From Plasmopara viticola (taxonomy: Eukaryota > Oomycota > Peronosporomycetes > Peronosporales > Peronosporaceae), in assembly GCA_001695595.3 (NCBI GenBank), contig MBPM02000030.1, positions 682,001 to 746,000 on the forward strand: a DNA stretch of 64,000 nucleotides, in the 5' to 3' direction. The notes below the pieces were generated by a model that was given only the letters and a program-made list of their open reading frames with translations, ran no database searches and had not been told where the DNA came from. Shown here in pieces: positions 21,958-33,180 of this stretch (the first letter of the stretch is position 1; each line of letters starts with the position of its first letter). The position numbers and the translations under genes are program-made.

Positions 21958-23045
21958 AATGTAATGTATTACGTTATCGCGTTGCCAAGGTATGCACGTG
22001 CTAGGCTCAGTCTGGCTAGTCCACGGCACAGAGTGGTGTCCGCATACGTCGAGTCTCGTTCGGCGGGCAGTGCATCCAGCACCGAGGTCAAATGGGTCTT
22101 ACATTTCTTTCGGTCTTGTGCAAGGGTACGTACCACTTCGAGGTCTTGTGCTGTCCGGAGTCGAAAGCCGGAGCCACGGGAAACAAGATTGTGGTCGAGT
22201 GTCGAGGGGAGCGTGGTGCGGGAACGTCCGCGCCATTTTGCTGCGGTGGAGAAGAAGTAGGCACGCATCTGGAGGTCAGCTGGAATGTCGGGATAGCGGC
22301 GAAGTACATGGCCAAACAGGCGCCAGCGAGCTTGTGTCAGTCGTAGTCTCAGCGGCCGCTCATCACAGAGGTCGTAGAATCTTGCATTCGAAATGGGTCA
22401 GCGATAGCCAAGAGCGTAGCGAAGCTGGCGGCGATGGAAACTCTCGAGGCCGTGGAGCTCTGACTTGGTAAGAGCCCAGGTGGCGCAGTTGTACAGCAGA
22501 ATCGGTGTTGTGCAATCGAATGCGGTCTTGGGTGAGATGAGCGTGGGGCGGAGCCAGACGGACCAGAGGCGGTGGAGCGCGAGGGTCAGGGACATAGATC
22601 TTTAATATCGGAGGAGTGTTCCGAGCTTCTTAGTGTGGTGCCAGGTTTCTATCGGGCGTGTCGAGTGGCGCCCGACGGGTTGCAATTTCGGTGACTTCGG
22701 TCTTGGCTTCGACTTAGAAGGAAGTCATCAATGCGGTGCTCACCTCTATCGTAGATCTTGGTTTCGCGGAGGCCAAATAAATCGACGCGGTAGCGCCGGA
22801 GATCTTCGGGGAGTGTTACGTGCTTCTTGCGCTTCGAACCTAGAGAATTCACATTAAAGGAGCCAATCCGGATGCGGTTGGCGCGATTAAGGGCGTGGAA
22901 GGGGGTTTGGCCTGGTGCTGGAGACCGTCGCGTCGAGGGTGAGACTCGTTAGAGACCTGCAGATGCCTGAGAGCACCTGCCCGAAGCGCGCGAGCATTTA
23001 GCCCCCGCGCTTGGAAGGAGGGCGTCACCCCAACCTTTTCCGAAA
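21958..23045 (-). mobile_element. LINE-derived element A, internally deleted, 1.09 kb
   Basis: A non-LTR retrotransposon in minus orientation. Its 3' end (21958) is an AT-rich tail, TAATGTAATGTATTACG read on the plus strand. Its 5' end near 23042 is shared with copy B at 61371. The minus strand encodes an endonuclease start near 22850-22650 (KKHVTLPEDLRRYRVDLFGL then RETKI) and the reverse-transcriptase C-terminus near 22595-22398 (LLYNCATWALTKSELHGLES then FHRRQLR). Most of the endonuclease and nearly all of the RT are missing. A 13-bp perfect target duplication at both ends shows that the whole copy inserted by target-primed reverse transcription, so it may have moved in an already deleted form. 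Confidence 0.85.
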
Positions 23046-23058
23046 ACTCGTGTGGTGT
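23046..23058. repeat. target-site duplication, right side of LINE copy A
   Basis: Exact copy of ACTCGTGTGGTGT at 21945-21957. Confidence 0.85.
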
Positions 23059-23230
23059 GTTAGAAGATATTTGTCGAAGGCTAAGCGAGACGGCGCCTAT
23101 CCAATAACGTGTACAGGAATCCGCAGAGTTAGGCGACGCCAGTGAAATCGAATTTTAGAGGCAAAAAGACAAAAATTACTGGCGACTAATTTGGAGTGAG
23201 AGCGTTGCCGGATTCACAATTTGGCTGCGC

Positions 23231-23242
23231 TAGTAATAAATT
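23231..23242. repeat. 12-bp target-site duplication of LINE copy C
   Basis: TAGTAATAAATT here and again at 23374-23385 bracket the short LINE 3' fragment. Confidence 0.8.
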
Positions 23243-23373
23243 ACTAGCTGGATGCACTGCCCGCCGAACGAGACTCGACGTATGCGGACACCACTCTATG
23301 CCGTGGACTAGCCAGACTGAGCCTAGCACGTGCATACCTTGGCAACGCGATAACGTAATACATTACATTACAT
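23243..23373 (+). mobile_element. LINE copy C, 5'-truncated 131-bp fragment
   Basis: The same 3' end as copy A but on the opposite strand: it matches the reverse complement of about 21958-22085 almost perfectly, ending in GATAACGTAATACATTACATT. It is flanked by the 12-bp duplication TAGTAATAAATT. Severe 5' truncation with a target duplication is the classic product of incomplete target-primed reverse transcription. Confidence 0.85.
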
Positions 23374-23385
23374 TAGTAATAAATT

Positions 23386-26300
23386 GACGCTTATGTTTAG
23401 TAGGGATATGGTATGTAATGCACATACAGATGGCGCAAGTGTTAATAATACTATATAAATTGGTCAGCGTTACCTCTTGCTCGAGCATACAGCTGCAACC
23501 GCCACTCGTTCTCTACCATTGACATATTTTGTCTTGACAGCCCCGCGTTTTCGCCACACGAGATTATTCGTCGCCGATTTTACAAATCTAAAAAAAAAAT
23601 TACAGAAATAATATAGGACGAACTTTGCGTTACTTACAGTGTTAAATTGTAAAATGAGGTTGCAACTTGTCGGGGTGGACTTGCTCAAAGATTTATTCTT
23701 TTTAGTAGTCTTATCACGTGTCTAATCATTACCATGAGTAAACTGTAATAATTCATCCAAATGGCTCGTTGTAACGTACATTTTATTTAGCTAAGCATCT
23801 ATGGTAAAAATCGTATAAAAAATGGCGAGCCCTATCGGCATATTACCGGTTTGCTTACTGAGGTCATTCGAAATTTGCGAATTGATTCAGTGCATATTAA
23901 AAAGAAAAGGTTGGGCCAATGTAGAAGAACCAGTATCAAATATATCAATCTTTAAACTGCATATGCTAAGTCCGCAACATGGAATGGTCATTTACCAGAA
24001 GATTTTACAACTTTCTGCTTGCCTCCTCTGTGCAAGGTGCTGAAAGACCTCGTCACGCCTGGTAGCACTTGTAGTCAATCCTGCGCTCACGTGGGTAGAT
24101 TGACTACATGAACCCTAGCAAAGACTTCTGTATAGACAGAACTACCGGTTTCCATCTGAAAAACGAGCGATTCGAACTGCTCGAAAGACTAGCTGACTTT
24201 TCTGAGTTCGGGAAGACGGCTTCATGTGTGCTGCCAAGTGGCTGGAACGCGTCATGACGTTCGACTTTAAGAGCAATTAAAACTCTCAAGAAGTAAGACA
24301 GCATAGGCTCAGGAAGCCCCAGTGATAGCGTCTTTCATGGGGCCAGGCCGGCGAGGCTTGAGTTTTTCACCTCTAAAAGAGAGGAAAGATAAAAGTTCAT
24401 ATTTTAAAGATTGAGGTTGAGCTTGCTATACTGACACAGAAAAATTGATAAAGTGATTTGCGCGGTGTAGTACGGCTTGTCGGCCAAATAATCTTCACAA
24501 AAAGACATTAAAATGATTAAGAGTCGAGTGGTGAAGGTTCTGCGTCCACAAATTAGCGATTTTTTAGTCGGGCTAATTACCCGGAAATTCATCGTGGTAA
24601 TTTGTTGATTGTGATGGCTTGTGATGAATGCCGATTTAACATGACCTGCGTTTTCCTATATACACAGTTCATGTGTACTACTCTCTATAATGGCGTGTTA
24701 CAACACCTCAGACCTTGTTGACAATTAGATAGGAGCCGACTCTTAAGTCGATGATCTGATCAAGTCCAACAATTTATTTGAGACGCATTTCTTAATCAAG
24801 ATTGAAGCAGTAATACCTCAGCATATACAGTCATAAAAAGCAGAGTTTTAACGCGGATCAATACAATGAGTCGATAACTTCAGCTGCTGGATTTTACACT
24901 CCTTAACGATCAAGGGTGAGCGCAACGAGATCGATTGGGGGGTGGTTTTACAGGGACAAGGAAGATACATTATGATCGCTTAGGAATCAAAGGACCCTAA
25001 GTATTGTTTGCAAACGACCGTAAAGGCAACGATGAAGCGATCCCTGAAGAACACCCCTGAGGGAACCAAGGAAGCACCGACAATTGCCTTGACCCACATA
25101 AATGGTAATTTGGATGCTCGTCGCCTCGCACGCCAGGGATTACGATCCGAATTATCAAGACCGACCAATCTCATGGCAAGAGCATTGGTCACAGCATCTA
25201 CAAAGCATGTCTTACTACTCGCATGTGCTTGCCCGCGATCTCCAAAAATTGAAATCCTCCTTCGTAATTACGACAGAGATCGAGCATGAGCATGAGCGTG
25301 TCGCAGTAACGTAAAAGCTACCGTCCTCCGTGATCTGGCGCTCGATAACAAAAACTCATTGAAGAATGAAAGATATAATAGTCCAGAACGTAGGCGGTAC
25401 CGGCAACCCCTTCGCGTCTACGGAATGACCAGAATTGAAGCATACATTTTGACATTGCTCTACCGTTTGGTTGTATCCCCGCAAGCAATACTAGTATGCG
25501 AGGAAGTGATCGAGTTAAGCCGTCATCGCAATATTTGCGCCGCCTCAACGCGACTGCCATGAGATCCAAATTGTGAGTAAAAAGCAAAAAATAGTGTCAG
25601 ATTATAGCATTAAGACACTAGACAACCGCGATCAGGCCGTGGCTGTGCTTGACTCGCAAACGCTGATGCACAAGAAGAGGTGCTGAAGGCGAGGGCGAAA
25701 AATCGCCGGAGACAAACTCAAGATGGTTAAGCAAAAAAGTGGCCAAGCTTAACATGTTCGAGCCTACCCCAGAGTAGTACGTGATTGCTGCGAATAACTC
25801 GGATAGCGATACCAGCTACAGCTCTAAATGTATTCATACAACAGCGATCTGATCGACCTTTATGCCGCAATTGCAGTGTAAGACAAGGTTTTGTCAGAGC
25901 ACGACTATCTGTCGAGGAGCTCACATGATTAGACTTCGTCCCAAGTTGCTCTTACAGCTATTCACGCAGACATACTGCTAAATGTAGTTGATCTGTCAGT
26001 AGTTTGCTAGAAGAGAACACCCGTACGATTGGCTTAATTTTGTGTGAGAAAAGGCAAGTGACGGACTAAGGTGTTGTAATCCGTTAGTGTTACAACTTCA
26101 TCAAGCACCATAGCATGTGTTCAGAAGCGCCGACAAGATGCTAGACAAGGATGAATGCCTGACTGCAACTTAGGACGAGCTGATTGCTTCGATATTTACG
26201 TCTAGACATACAACGGAATTCTGTAGAAACTAGCAAAGGTAACAGGCTGAACGATGGAAGATGTAACTTTCATGGAGTTTCTGCCGCTGCTGCAAAGTTT

Positions 26301-26708
26301 TGATGAAAGAATATCGCCATGTCATTTCATTTACTACCAACATGAAGCATAAAAGTATTACACAACAAGTAGGTGTAAAAGCAATTAACGACAGAAACAA
26401 ACCAACAGTGGAAGGCAGCCTTACACTTGTTTTCGTGTCTCGAATTTATTCTGTGGATGTCGCTATTGCTCTTAAGACTGCATGTATTATGGCCAAGAAA
26501 GACAAAAGTGTGTTGGCATCGGAGAGGATGCGTATTCGACGAATGGAGATATATAATATTGAATTATTTGGCTTAAATTTCAAGTGTAGCCGGCAAGACA
26601 CGATATTAAACATGAGCTTTGAGGTTATAGCCGGAATTTAACCGATGGAGCGATACGCTCACCCAATGTGGTTTCCGCGACCCCTTCAGCCAGACAACAA
26701 AAGTTGTA
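23386..26708. other. gene-free stretch with coding-like relics
   Basis: No intact gene. Between about 25.1 and 25.3 kb one frame looks protein-like (DYDPNYQDRPISWQEHWSQH). Between about 26.1 and 26.3 kb weak EF-hand-like pieces occur (SADKMLDKDEC; DVTFMEFLPLLQ), interrupted by stops. These may be remains of genes or elements; none can be joined into a model. Confidence 0.4.
24071..24107. repeat. 9-bp inverted repeat
   Basis: GTAGTCAAT at 24071-24079 and ATTGACTAC at 24099-24107 form a short stem with a 19-nt spacer. Function unknown. Confidence 0.5.
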
Positions 26709-27830
26709 TGACGAAATTGGGCCAACAATTTTTTGGGCGATTGACTATCGTCGATAATCAGCTAAAAAAGGTCATCACAAACATAAAAAGGTCCTAAATT
26801 TACGGTGATTAGAGGACTCAATGTATGGAAAGAATAGACGTACAGCTAAAAAGAGACACAGCCATCTGGAATGTGGTTGGATGATCATCGCGTACCAGAA
26901 ATACCTTTTTGGTCTTTTAAGCCACCACGAGCTGTATGATTAAGCCATACAATTTGATCGAAGCCGATCGGAATGTTGATCAATTCCCTGAATATAATTC
27001 TCTAAAGAACATGTTGTAATGCGAGCAAGACATAAGTTGTTTTGAGTTACTTATTTTTGGACAACTGAATCAAGCTCGTGCTGAAATTAGCGGTTATAAA
27101 TGGTAGAACCTGGAGTAGATTAAAATTTGGTTAATAACATCAAGCTTTACAACGGTATGCCTGAACTGGGTCCGATCAAGACGCAAAGGTCCAAGATGTA
27201 AAGGTGCTATTTGCAATGCGTTTCATAGGACAGGTTACAGTCTCACCAAAATCGAATGGAATATATTGCCTTGGTTGGACAAATTTGGGCCGACCATTTT
27301 AAGGCGAATGATTATCGTCGATAACCAGATAAAAGAGACCGTCATTACAGTGATTAGAGGACTCAATGTATGAAAAGCAGAGACGTACAGCCAAAAAGAG
27401 ACACAGCCATCTGGAATGTGGTTGGATGATCATCGCGTACCAGAAATACCTTTTTGGTCTTTTAAGCCACCACGAGCTGTATGATTGAGCCATACAATTT
27501 GATCAAAGCCGATCGGAATGTTGATCAACAACTCCGAATATAATTTTCCAAAGAGCATGTTCTAAAGCGAGCAAGATATGAGTTGTTTTGAGTAGGTTTT
27601 GGACAACTGAATCGGGCTCGTGCTGTAATTAGCAGTTATGAATGGTAGAACCTGGAGTAGATTAATGGTTGGTTGATCACATCAAGCTTAACAACGCTAT
27701 ACTTCAGCTGGGTCCGATCAAGATGCCGAGGTCCATGATATATGCTATTTGCAAAGCATTTAATAGAACATATTACAGTCTCACCAAATCAAAATGGAAT
27801 TTGTTGCCTGGGATGGAGAAGCCTTCAATC
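26709..27830 (+). repeat. tandem duplication, period about 545 bp
   Basis: Unit 1 (about 26709-27275) and unit 2 (about 27276-27830) run in parallel. GCCATCTGGAATGTGG occurs at 26861 and 27406, TCCGATCAAG at 27171 and 27713, and ATCGTCGATAA at about 26748 and 27314. Unit 1 has roughly 20 extra bases near 26780. One plus-strand frame through both reads SGMWLDDHRVPEIPFWSFKP, with stops, so the unit probably carries a broken reading frame, perhaps of a transposase. The family was not identified. Confidence 0.75.
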
Positions 27831-29558
27831 AACAGTGCCCAAAATCTTATTGTCCTTAGGCGCTTCCTCTTACATAGTCCAAATGAACGTGCAAAGCATC
27901 ATCCGCCGCTATTCGACGGTAAATGAAACAATTGAGCCGTGTGCGTCTTAAAAAGGTCCGTCAAAAGTGCAGTTGTTTCGCATAAGGGAATAACAGGATT
28001 GCTGGTAGTAGTTGCGCTCGCAGAGCCGATCAGACTGTGGCTGACTTGCATAATTTTATAAGAAATTGACAGTTTTCTAAAAGGTACCTGCAGCGGAGGG
28101 TTGCGAGTTGTAATCGCGGGTGTACGAGGATATGTAAATTCGTTTCGAGTCTTGGTATACTTTGGTGTGTCGCGCGCCGGCAAACGGTTGCAGTCGGACT
28201 GACTGATGCTTCGAAAGAGAGCAACGGAAAAAGTGATTTTTTGTTTAATATCAACTACATTTTTTCTCTAAAGGTGATCGGCGAAATTTGAGAAATTCGA
28301 CATCACCAAGTATTTGACAATGACAAGTATGACTTGAGAGCGAACATGCCATGACTAGAGAGACATAAGTCCAAGATCGGTTGGTGGAGAAGTACTAGAA
28401 GTGCTAGTCGACCATTTTCGAGGGGCAACGACCCGACGGAGGACGCATTTAGTAATGATGTTACCTGAACTAGCGACCAGAATAAACAACCATGGTCAGA
28501 GACGATATACCTCGGTAGATTCTATACCTAATGGCAGAAGTCATTTATACAGTGGACGAGGAGCTACATGACTTGCTTACCGCCGAGTCGTGAGAAGTTT
28601 ACTTCCTCACTTAACAATGAATTTAACGAAGAATAGAGAAAATTCCTGATTGGCATTAGTCATGGCGCCGAGTAGTATGATCTATGCGTCTTCCGCTGCG
28701 AGGGCTGTCTAAAAGTCTGGCATACAAAGAAGCTCGGCTTAAAAAGGACCCATTGTTCTAGCAAACCCTTACGGTGGTTGTGCGCGTGCTTGAGCACGGC
28801 AGCATTTAGCTCAGCGTTGTAAAAAGCTTGAGATCAAGAGAAGCCTGAAATTTTTATAGGAGCTCCCCAGCGCTGTCACGCCACAGTTCAATTGAGTTTC
28901 TAATGTAAAATTGGTCAGACCTCGAGTGCGCTAAAGCTTAAGCGCCAGACATTGAGAGTGATATTCTGTGAGTACGCAAGCCTAAGGTGCGATTTGCTCG
29001 ATGGGTTGGAGATAACTTACCGCTAAAAATGTCTCGTCTTCAGCATAATGCCACGCTGGTACGTTACAAGCGTAATTTAAGTTTTGTATAGATGGATCCC
29101 TCTGTTTGTCGGACGCACAGTATGCGCTGGTCAGCGATTGGTTGATGGTCTTGAGATGGCGGCTATTTTTGTGACCCTAGGCAGCTATAGTGCATTGTGG
29201 CGTTCGATCTCTATCAACGAAGCTTTTTTTTATGACTCAGGCACCAATCTTGCTGCATTTGACAAAACTAAAACAGACGATCTTACTAAGGAGCTAGCTG
29301 CACGCACGCTGCTCTTTTGATGTTGCAATACTTGACGTGGATTTTGATAATGACATGGGCATCGGCTACGAAGACTCAAACCAAGAATCTTCGCATTTCG
29401 ATGAAAATTTAGTACTGATACGGCTACTGGAATCGGCATATCTCTTTTGTGTCATGGTACACTATATCGTTCTTCTTTTTCATGGTGGTGGACAACCTAT
29501 AATTGGTTTGGAAGCTATTCTAAGATGTATGACGCTGCACTGATCTGCATTCAGTCTA
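27831..29558. other. no confident gene; possible upstream relic or exon
   Basis: Mostly non-coding. Near 29.15-29.43 kb two adjoining frames look protein-like: one includes MAAIFVTLGSYSALWRSISI and ends at TGA 29318-29320, and the other continues with FDVAILDVDFDND. They could be 5' exons or decayed sequence upstream of the EF-hand gene at 29559, but no splice join consistent with phase was found. Confidence 0.4.
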
Positions 29559-32500
29559 ATGTCCACGCCACGAATCGTCCAGCTCTCAATTAACGGGTCA
29601 ATGCCATTCCCTCGTAATCTGGATGCCGATAGTCTCGAAACAGAGGGAGAAGATACAGCAAATTTTGCGCCGAACGCGTCTGTCCTGCGGGTTGCTGACT
29701 TACTTGGACATTCGAAAAAGCCTCCAATGCCGAGGAAACAATGCGGTAGTCCACGTACTGCGGCGTTTGCTGCCCCATTAAAACCCGAAAGTGACTTGCT
29801 TTCCAATCATGAGGATCCAAAATCATTTGCCAAAAGGAAGTACGCTGAGTCGTTACGAGGGATCACGAAAAGTCGATTGAAATTACTTCCGCGATCACCA
29901 TCGCCTGTCGGAGAATTTCCCGTCGATACGGTCGTGCCGTATGCAACCCTTGCATCACCGCCATCACAGATCATGAACATCCAGTCGCCTAGACGAGCAT
30001 TGTTAAGTTCATCTGATGGGCACAAGGTTACAAAGTGGCTCCAATCGCTTTCGCATGAGGCTGCAAGCTTTACATCGTACGCTCTCTACTGTGAAATGCT
30101 ATTTCGAGAGAGTCGCGTATTGACTCAGGGCAAACCAGTTCCTAATCGTTTACAGACAGCTATTGCCTTTCACTGTCTGTGCAAGGCCACCGGTATATTC
30201 GCTAGGCATGAGGGTATTTTGATTCGCATTTGCAAGTATGTCTACCTTTTGTTCTTGCCGCCATTGGTGCTACCGATAAATTACTTAATTACATTGCGTT
30301 GTGACTGTACAGCGATCTAGGAGCAGCAATTTACTTGAATCACGATCCTTCATTAATACACAATGGAGATATTGATGCCCTTGACTTCTTTACGCGTCTT
30401 ATTACGTACTACGAGCAACAAGCAGTTTCCTGTCAACAGAAGCAGGACCTCCAACAAGGTGACCACCAACGAATTAAAGAGTCTCAAATTTTCTGATGAT
30501 TTTATTGCAGAGATGCTAAGGCAACAAGCGAACAACCAGCAGCGCCTTAACGATATGCAAGCTCTCAGTGAAGAGCTAGAGCACTTACACCGCCAAAATC
30601 AAGTAAATCAGTTAGAAACGATCAATACAAAGAAAACACACACAGAAGACTTGAACGGCAAATTGCAAACTGTGCTCCAAAATTTTCAGCATGTTAAGGA
30701 CCACGACAAAGAAAAAATTGTGCTGGGAGCAATCGAAGCGCTAAATGCTCAAGTATCGGCTACCGCGGTCGCAGCAATAGCGGATCAGATGGATCCTACT
30801 GAGAAAGATAAGCTTATAAGCAACCTGTGTCAAGATGAGTTGAAGGAATTCACTCAGTACGTTAGGCCTTTAAGTTTTTCTACCATAATGTTTTTCCTGA
30901 TGACGCGCTCTTATTTAGGAAAATTGAGTCTCAAGTCCTAGTGAAGTCAAGCGCACAGCAAGATGTAATTTTAGAGCAGTCAGCAACACGAGCCGCTCGC
31001 TTTCAAAATCTCATTCTGGACGTTGTTAAAATTCTGGACGAAGTTGAAGAACCTAAAGACAGCCAAAATTTTATTGAAAAAGCTGATGACAGTTTGGGTG
31101 ATGACGATCGGAAAGTATTAGAAGTTGTTGGTGATGTGGTCGACGAATTGAAGCGCGAAAAGCAAAAGTCGAAGAGTTTGGAGCAGAGGCTCGAAGAGGC
31201 AGAAATTCTTGTCAACGATCTGCGCTGGAAAAACAATGCTTTAGCCAATGATGTTGAGGAACGCGCGCGGCAGCACAAGCAGCAGCTTTTTGATATGAAT
31301 AAACAAATTAAAGACGCGCAATGTGCAAACGACGACAAGTCCATACAAACGGATGAGGATTTTGACGAGCTTCAAAGAAAAAGTGAAAGCAGAGGAAAGC
31401 GAAGGAAACATTTGGTTGTTGCAGAAAGTGATGATGGTCTTATCGTAAAGAATCGTGTCAAGAACAAATCTGGCTACGGCATTGCGAATATTATTGATCA
31501 GGCAAAGATTGCTCCGTCAAAAGTGCGAAAGATCTTATTGAAACGAAAGCCTCTTACTTTAAACGAACTCCATAGTATCATAGTTGGCTACTATCAGGCG
31601 AAAATGGTTCAAGACATCCAGGACGATTCTTCTGGTAAGCCACGAACCGATTTGGCACAATTTATTATGGAAATGTACGTGCTGCACTATGGACTTAAGG
31701 ATCTTGCGATCAGTCAGCTTGTCTTTTTGGATGCAGCCATTCGAAAAAATGCTCGGGTACGTGAATGTATGCTGTCGAATATTTACGCTTATATCGCTAC
31801 AATGTATCGCTGACACTCTGATAGGAAAGCGCACGAGTACGAACTTTCGGGCTTCTTACGGGATCCCTTAATCCCGAGTCTCATGCCTGCTCGATTCAAG
31901 GTATCGACTTCTTCCTTTTAGTTGTCGTCATCATTTTCAACGGTATGAGCCCTTGCTTTATGATGTAATAGTGGCTTTAAAACCTGACGCAGCGTTCTAC
32001 ATCAGCTGGCGTGTACAAAAATAGTAGAAAACAAGCCATTAGCGTCGCTCAAAATCTCAAGACGTTTTTTGGCGATGGTGGCTGCGGCAGTTTAAAGCCA
32101 GTGACTGTCAAGCATGATATTTTGCGCCAGGCGATCGATCTGGCCTTTTCTTTTACGCGAAATGAGCAGGGAGGTCCCCTTAGTCAACTGAAGGACGAGC
32201 TTTGTAACAAAGCCTCAGCAATGGGTGGAGAATTAAGTATTGATATGGTGCTCGAGATGACGATGAAATACTGGTTCGTGCTATTTGAGCAACAAATTCA
32301 AGATATTCATACAATGTTCGCACTTGTCGATACTAACGGCGACGGAATTTTGGATTTTCAAGAATTTTGTGGGCTGGTTGTAGTCTTGGAGCCAACCATA
32401 GACCGGCGAGATGCTCTGACATTGTACAATCGTGCAGCTGGAGAGGACAATGTTATTGACAAGGACGAGTTCGTCCAGGTCATGCTGGCTCATCAACGCG

Positions 32501-32862
32501 GCGTTATTCTTGACGAATTTTATGGAGGAAAGTCTAACAAGAAGATCCTCATGGGTATCGAGCAGCGCAGGAATACACTCTTACCCTCAAGCTTTTCGAA
32601 ATCGACGAGCCAAGAAAAGGAGGAGGCGTCTTTTGACTCGCTCAATGCCGCCATGGCTACAATTTCGATGGCACTAGAAGAGGATGGAACAGACAAAATC
32701 ATCAACGAAATCGACGAGACTGAGACAGATTTGGTTCAAGAAAGTGTTTCTTTTCAAACGCTATCTCGACTATCCACTTGGGCTACCAAGGTCAAACTGA
32801 AATTACGGTCAAGCGATCAAAATACTGTACACTCACTCGACATCAATCACGACACCACATGA
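29559..32862 (+). CDS. EF-hand / coiled-coil protein, about 985 aa
   Basis: Six exons by phase-consistent splicing: 29559-30235, 30313-30458, 30511-30856, 30919-31766, 31830-31900 and 31993-32862. The introns are 77, 52, 62, 63 and 92 bp, and together the exons give 986 codons. Residues about 275-390 and 450-570 are charged and heptad-like (coiled coil). A basic stretch, SRGKRRKHLV, follows. Near the C-terminus (about 808-820) is a canonical EF-hand loop, DTNGDGILDFQE, with a degenerate second one (EDNVIDKDEF, about 845-857). So at least one Ca2+ site is expected; the role is otherwise unknown. The start ATG is preceded by an in-frame stop at 29541, but 5' exons cannot be excluded. The last two introns are the least certain: other donors near 31757-31767 exist. 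Confidence 0.8.
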
Positions 32863-33180
32863 TTAGCTGAAAGATTTTAAAAGTCGATATTAGTTTATGA
32901 ATGACAGCTCTCGGTCCTAAATTGTCGAAATGCTTACATGAAAGAAAAGTGATCTGGAAAGAACTTGCGAAAGGCGACAATATTATCAATAATGCATTGT
33001 GAAATTCTTTTTTTTGCTTGTTGCTCAACCACAATAGTTCTTGATATGTAGAACGATGTATGATAAGCGGGTTCCTAATGATATAGTCCGATGTTGTGGC
33101 GTTGCGATGCAGAGATATTCTTCGATGTATAATGTACTTGGTCCTTTTTATTTATACTTTATTTTAGTTTACCGTTTCCA
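32863..33180. other. convergent intergenic gap, 318 bp
   Basis: AT-rich spacer between the stop codons of two convergent genes, with no open frame of interest. It must hold both 3' ends and polyadenylation sites; no conserved signal could be singled out. Confidence 0.6.

Noticed and set aside
21958..23373. A single 1.4-kb element with long terminal inverted repeats
   Set aside because: The inverted match is due to two LINE copies in opposite directions, each bracketed by its own target duplication.
31804..31921. Two apparent 21-nt introns starting GTATCG in the EF-hand gene
   Set aside because: They gave tempting joins but needed an additional unexplained frame shift downstream. Ordinary introns of 63 bp (31767-31829) and 92 bp (31901-31992) explain the whole region in phase.
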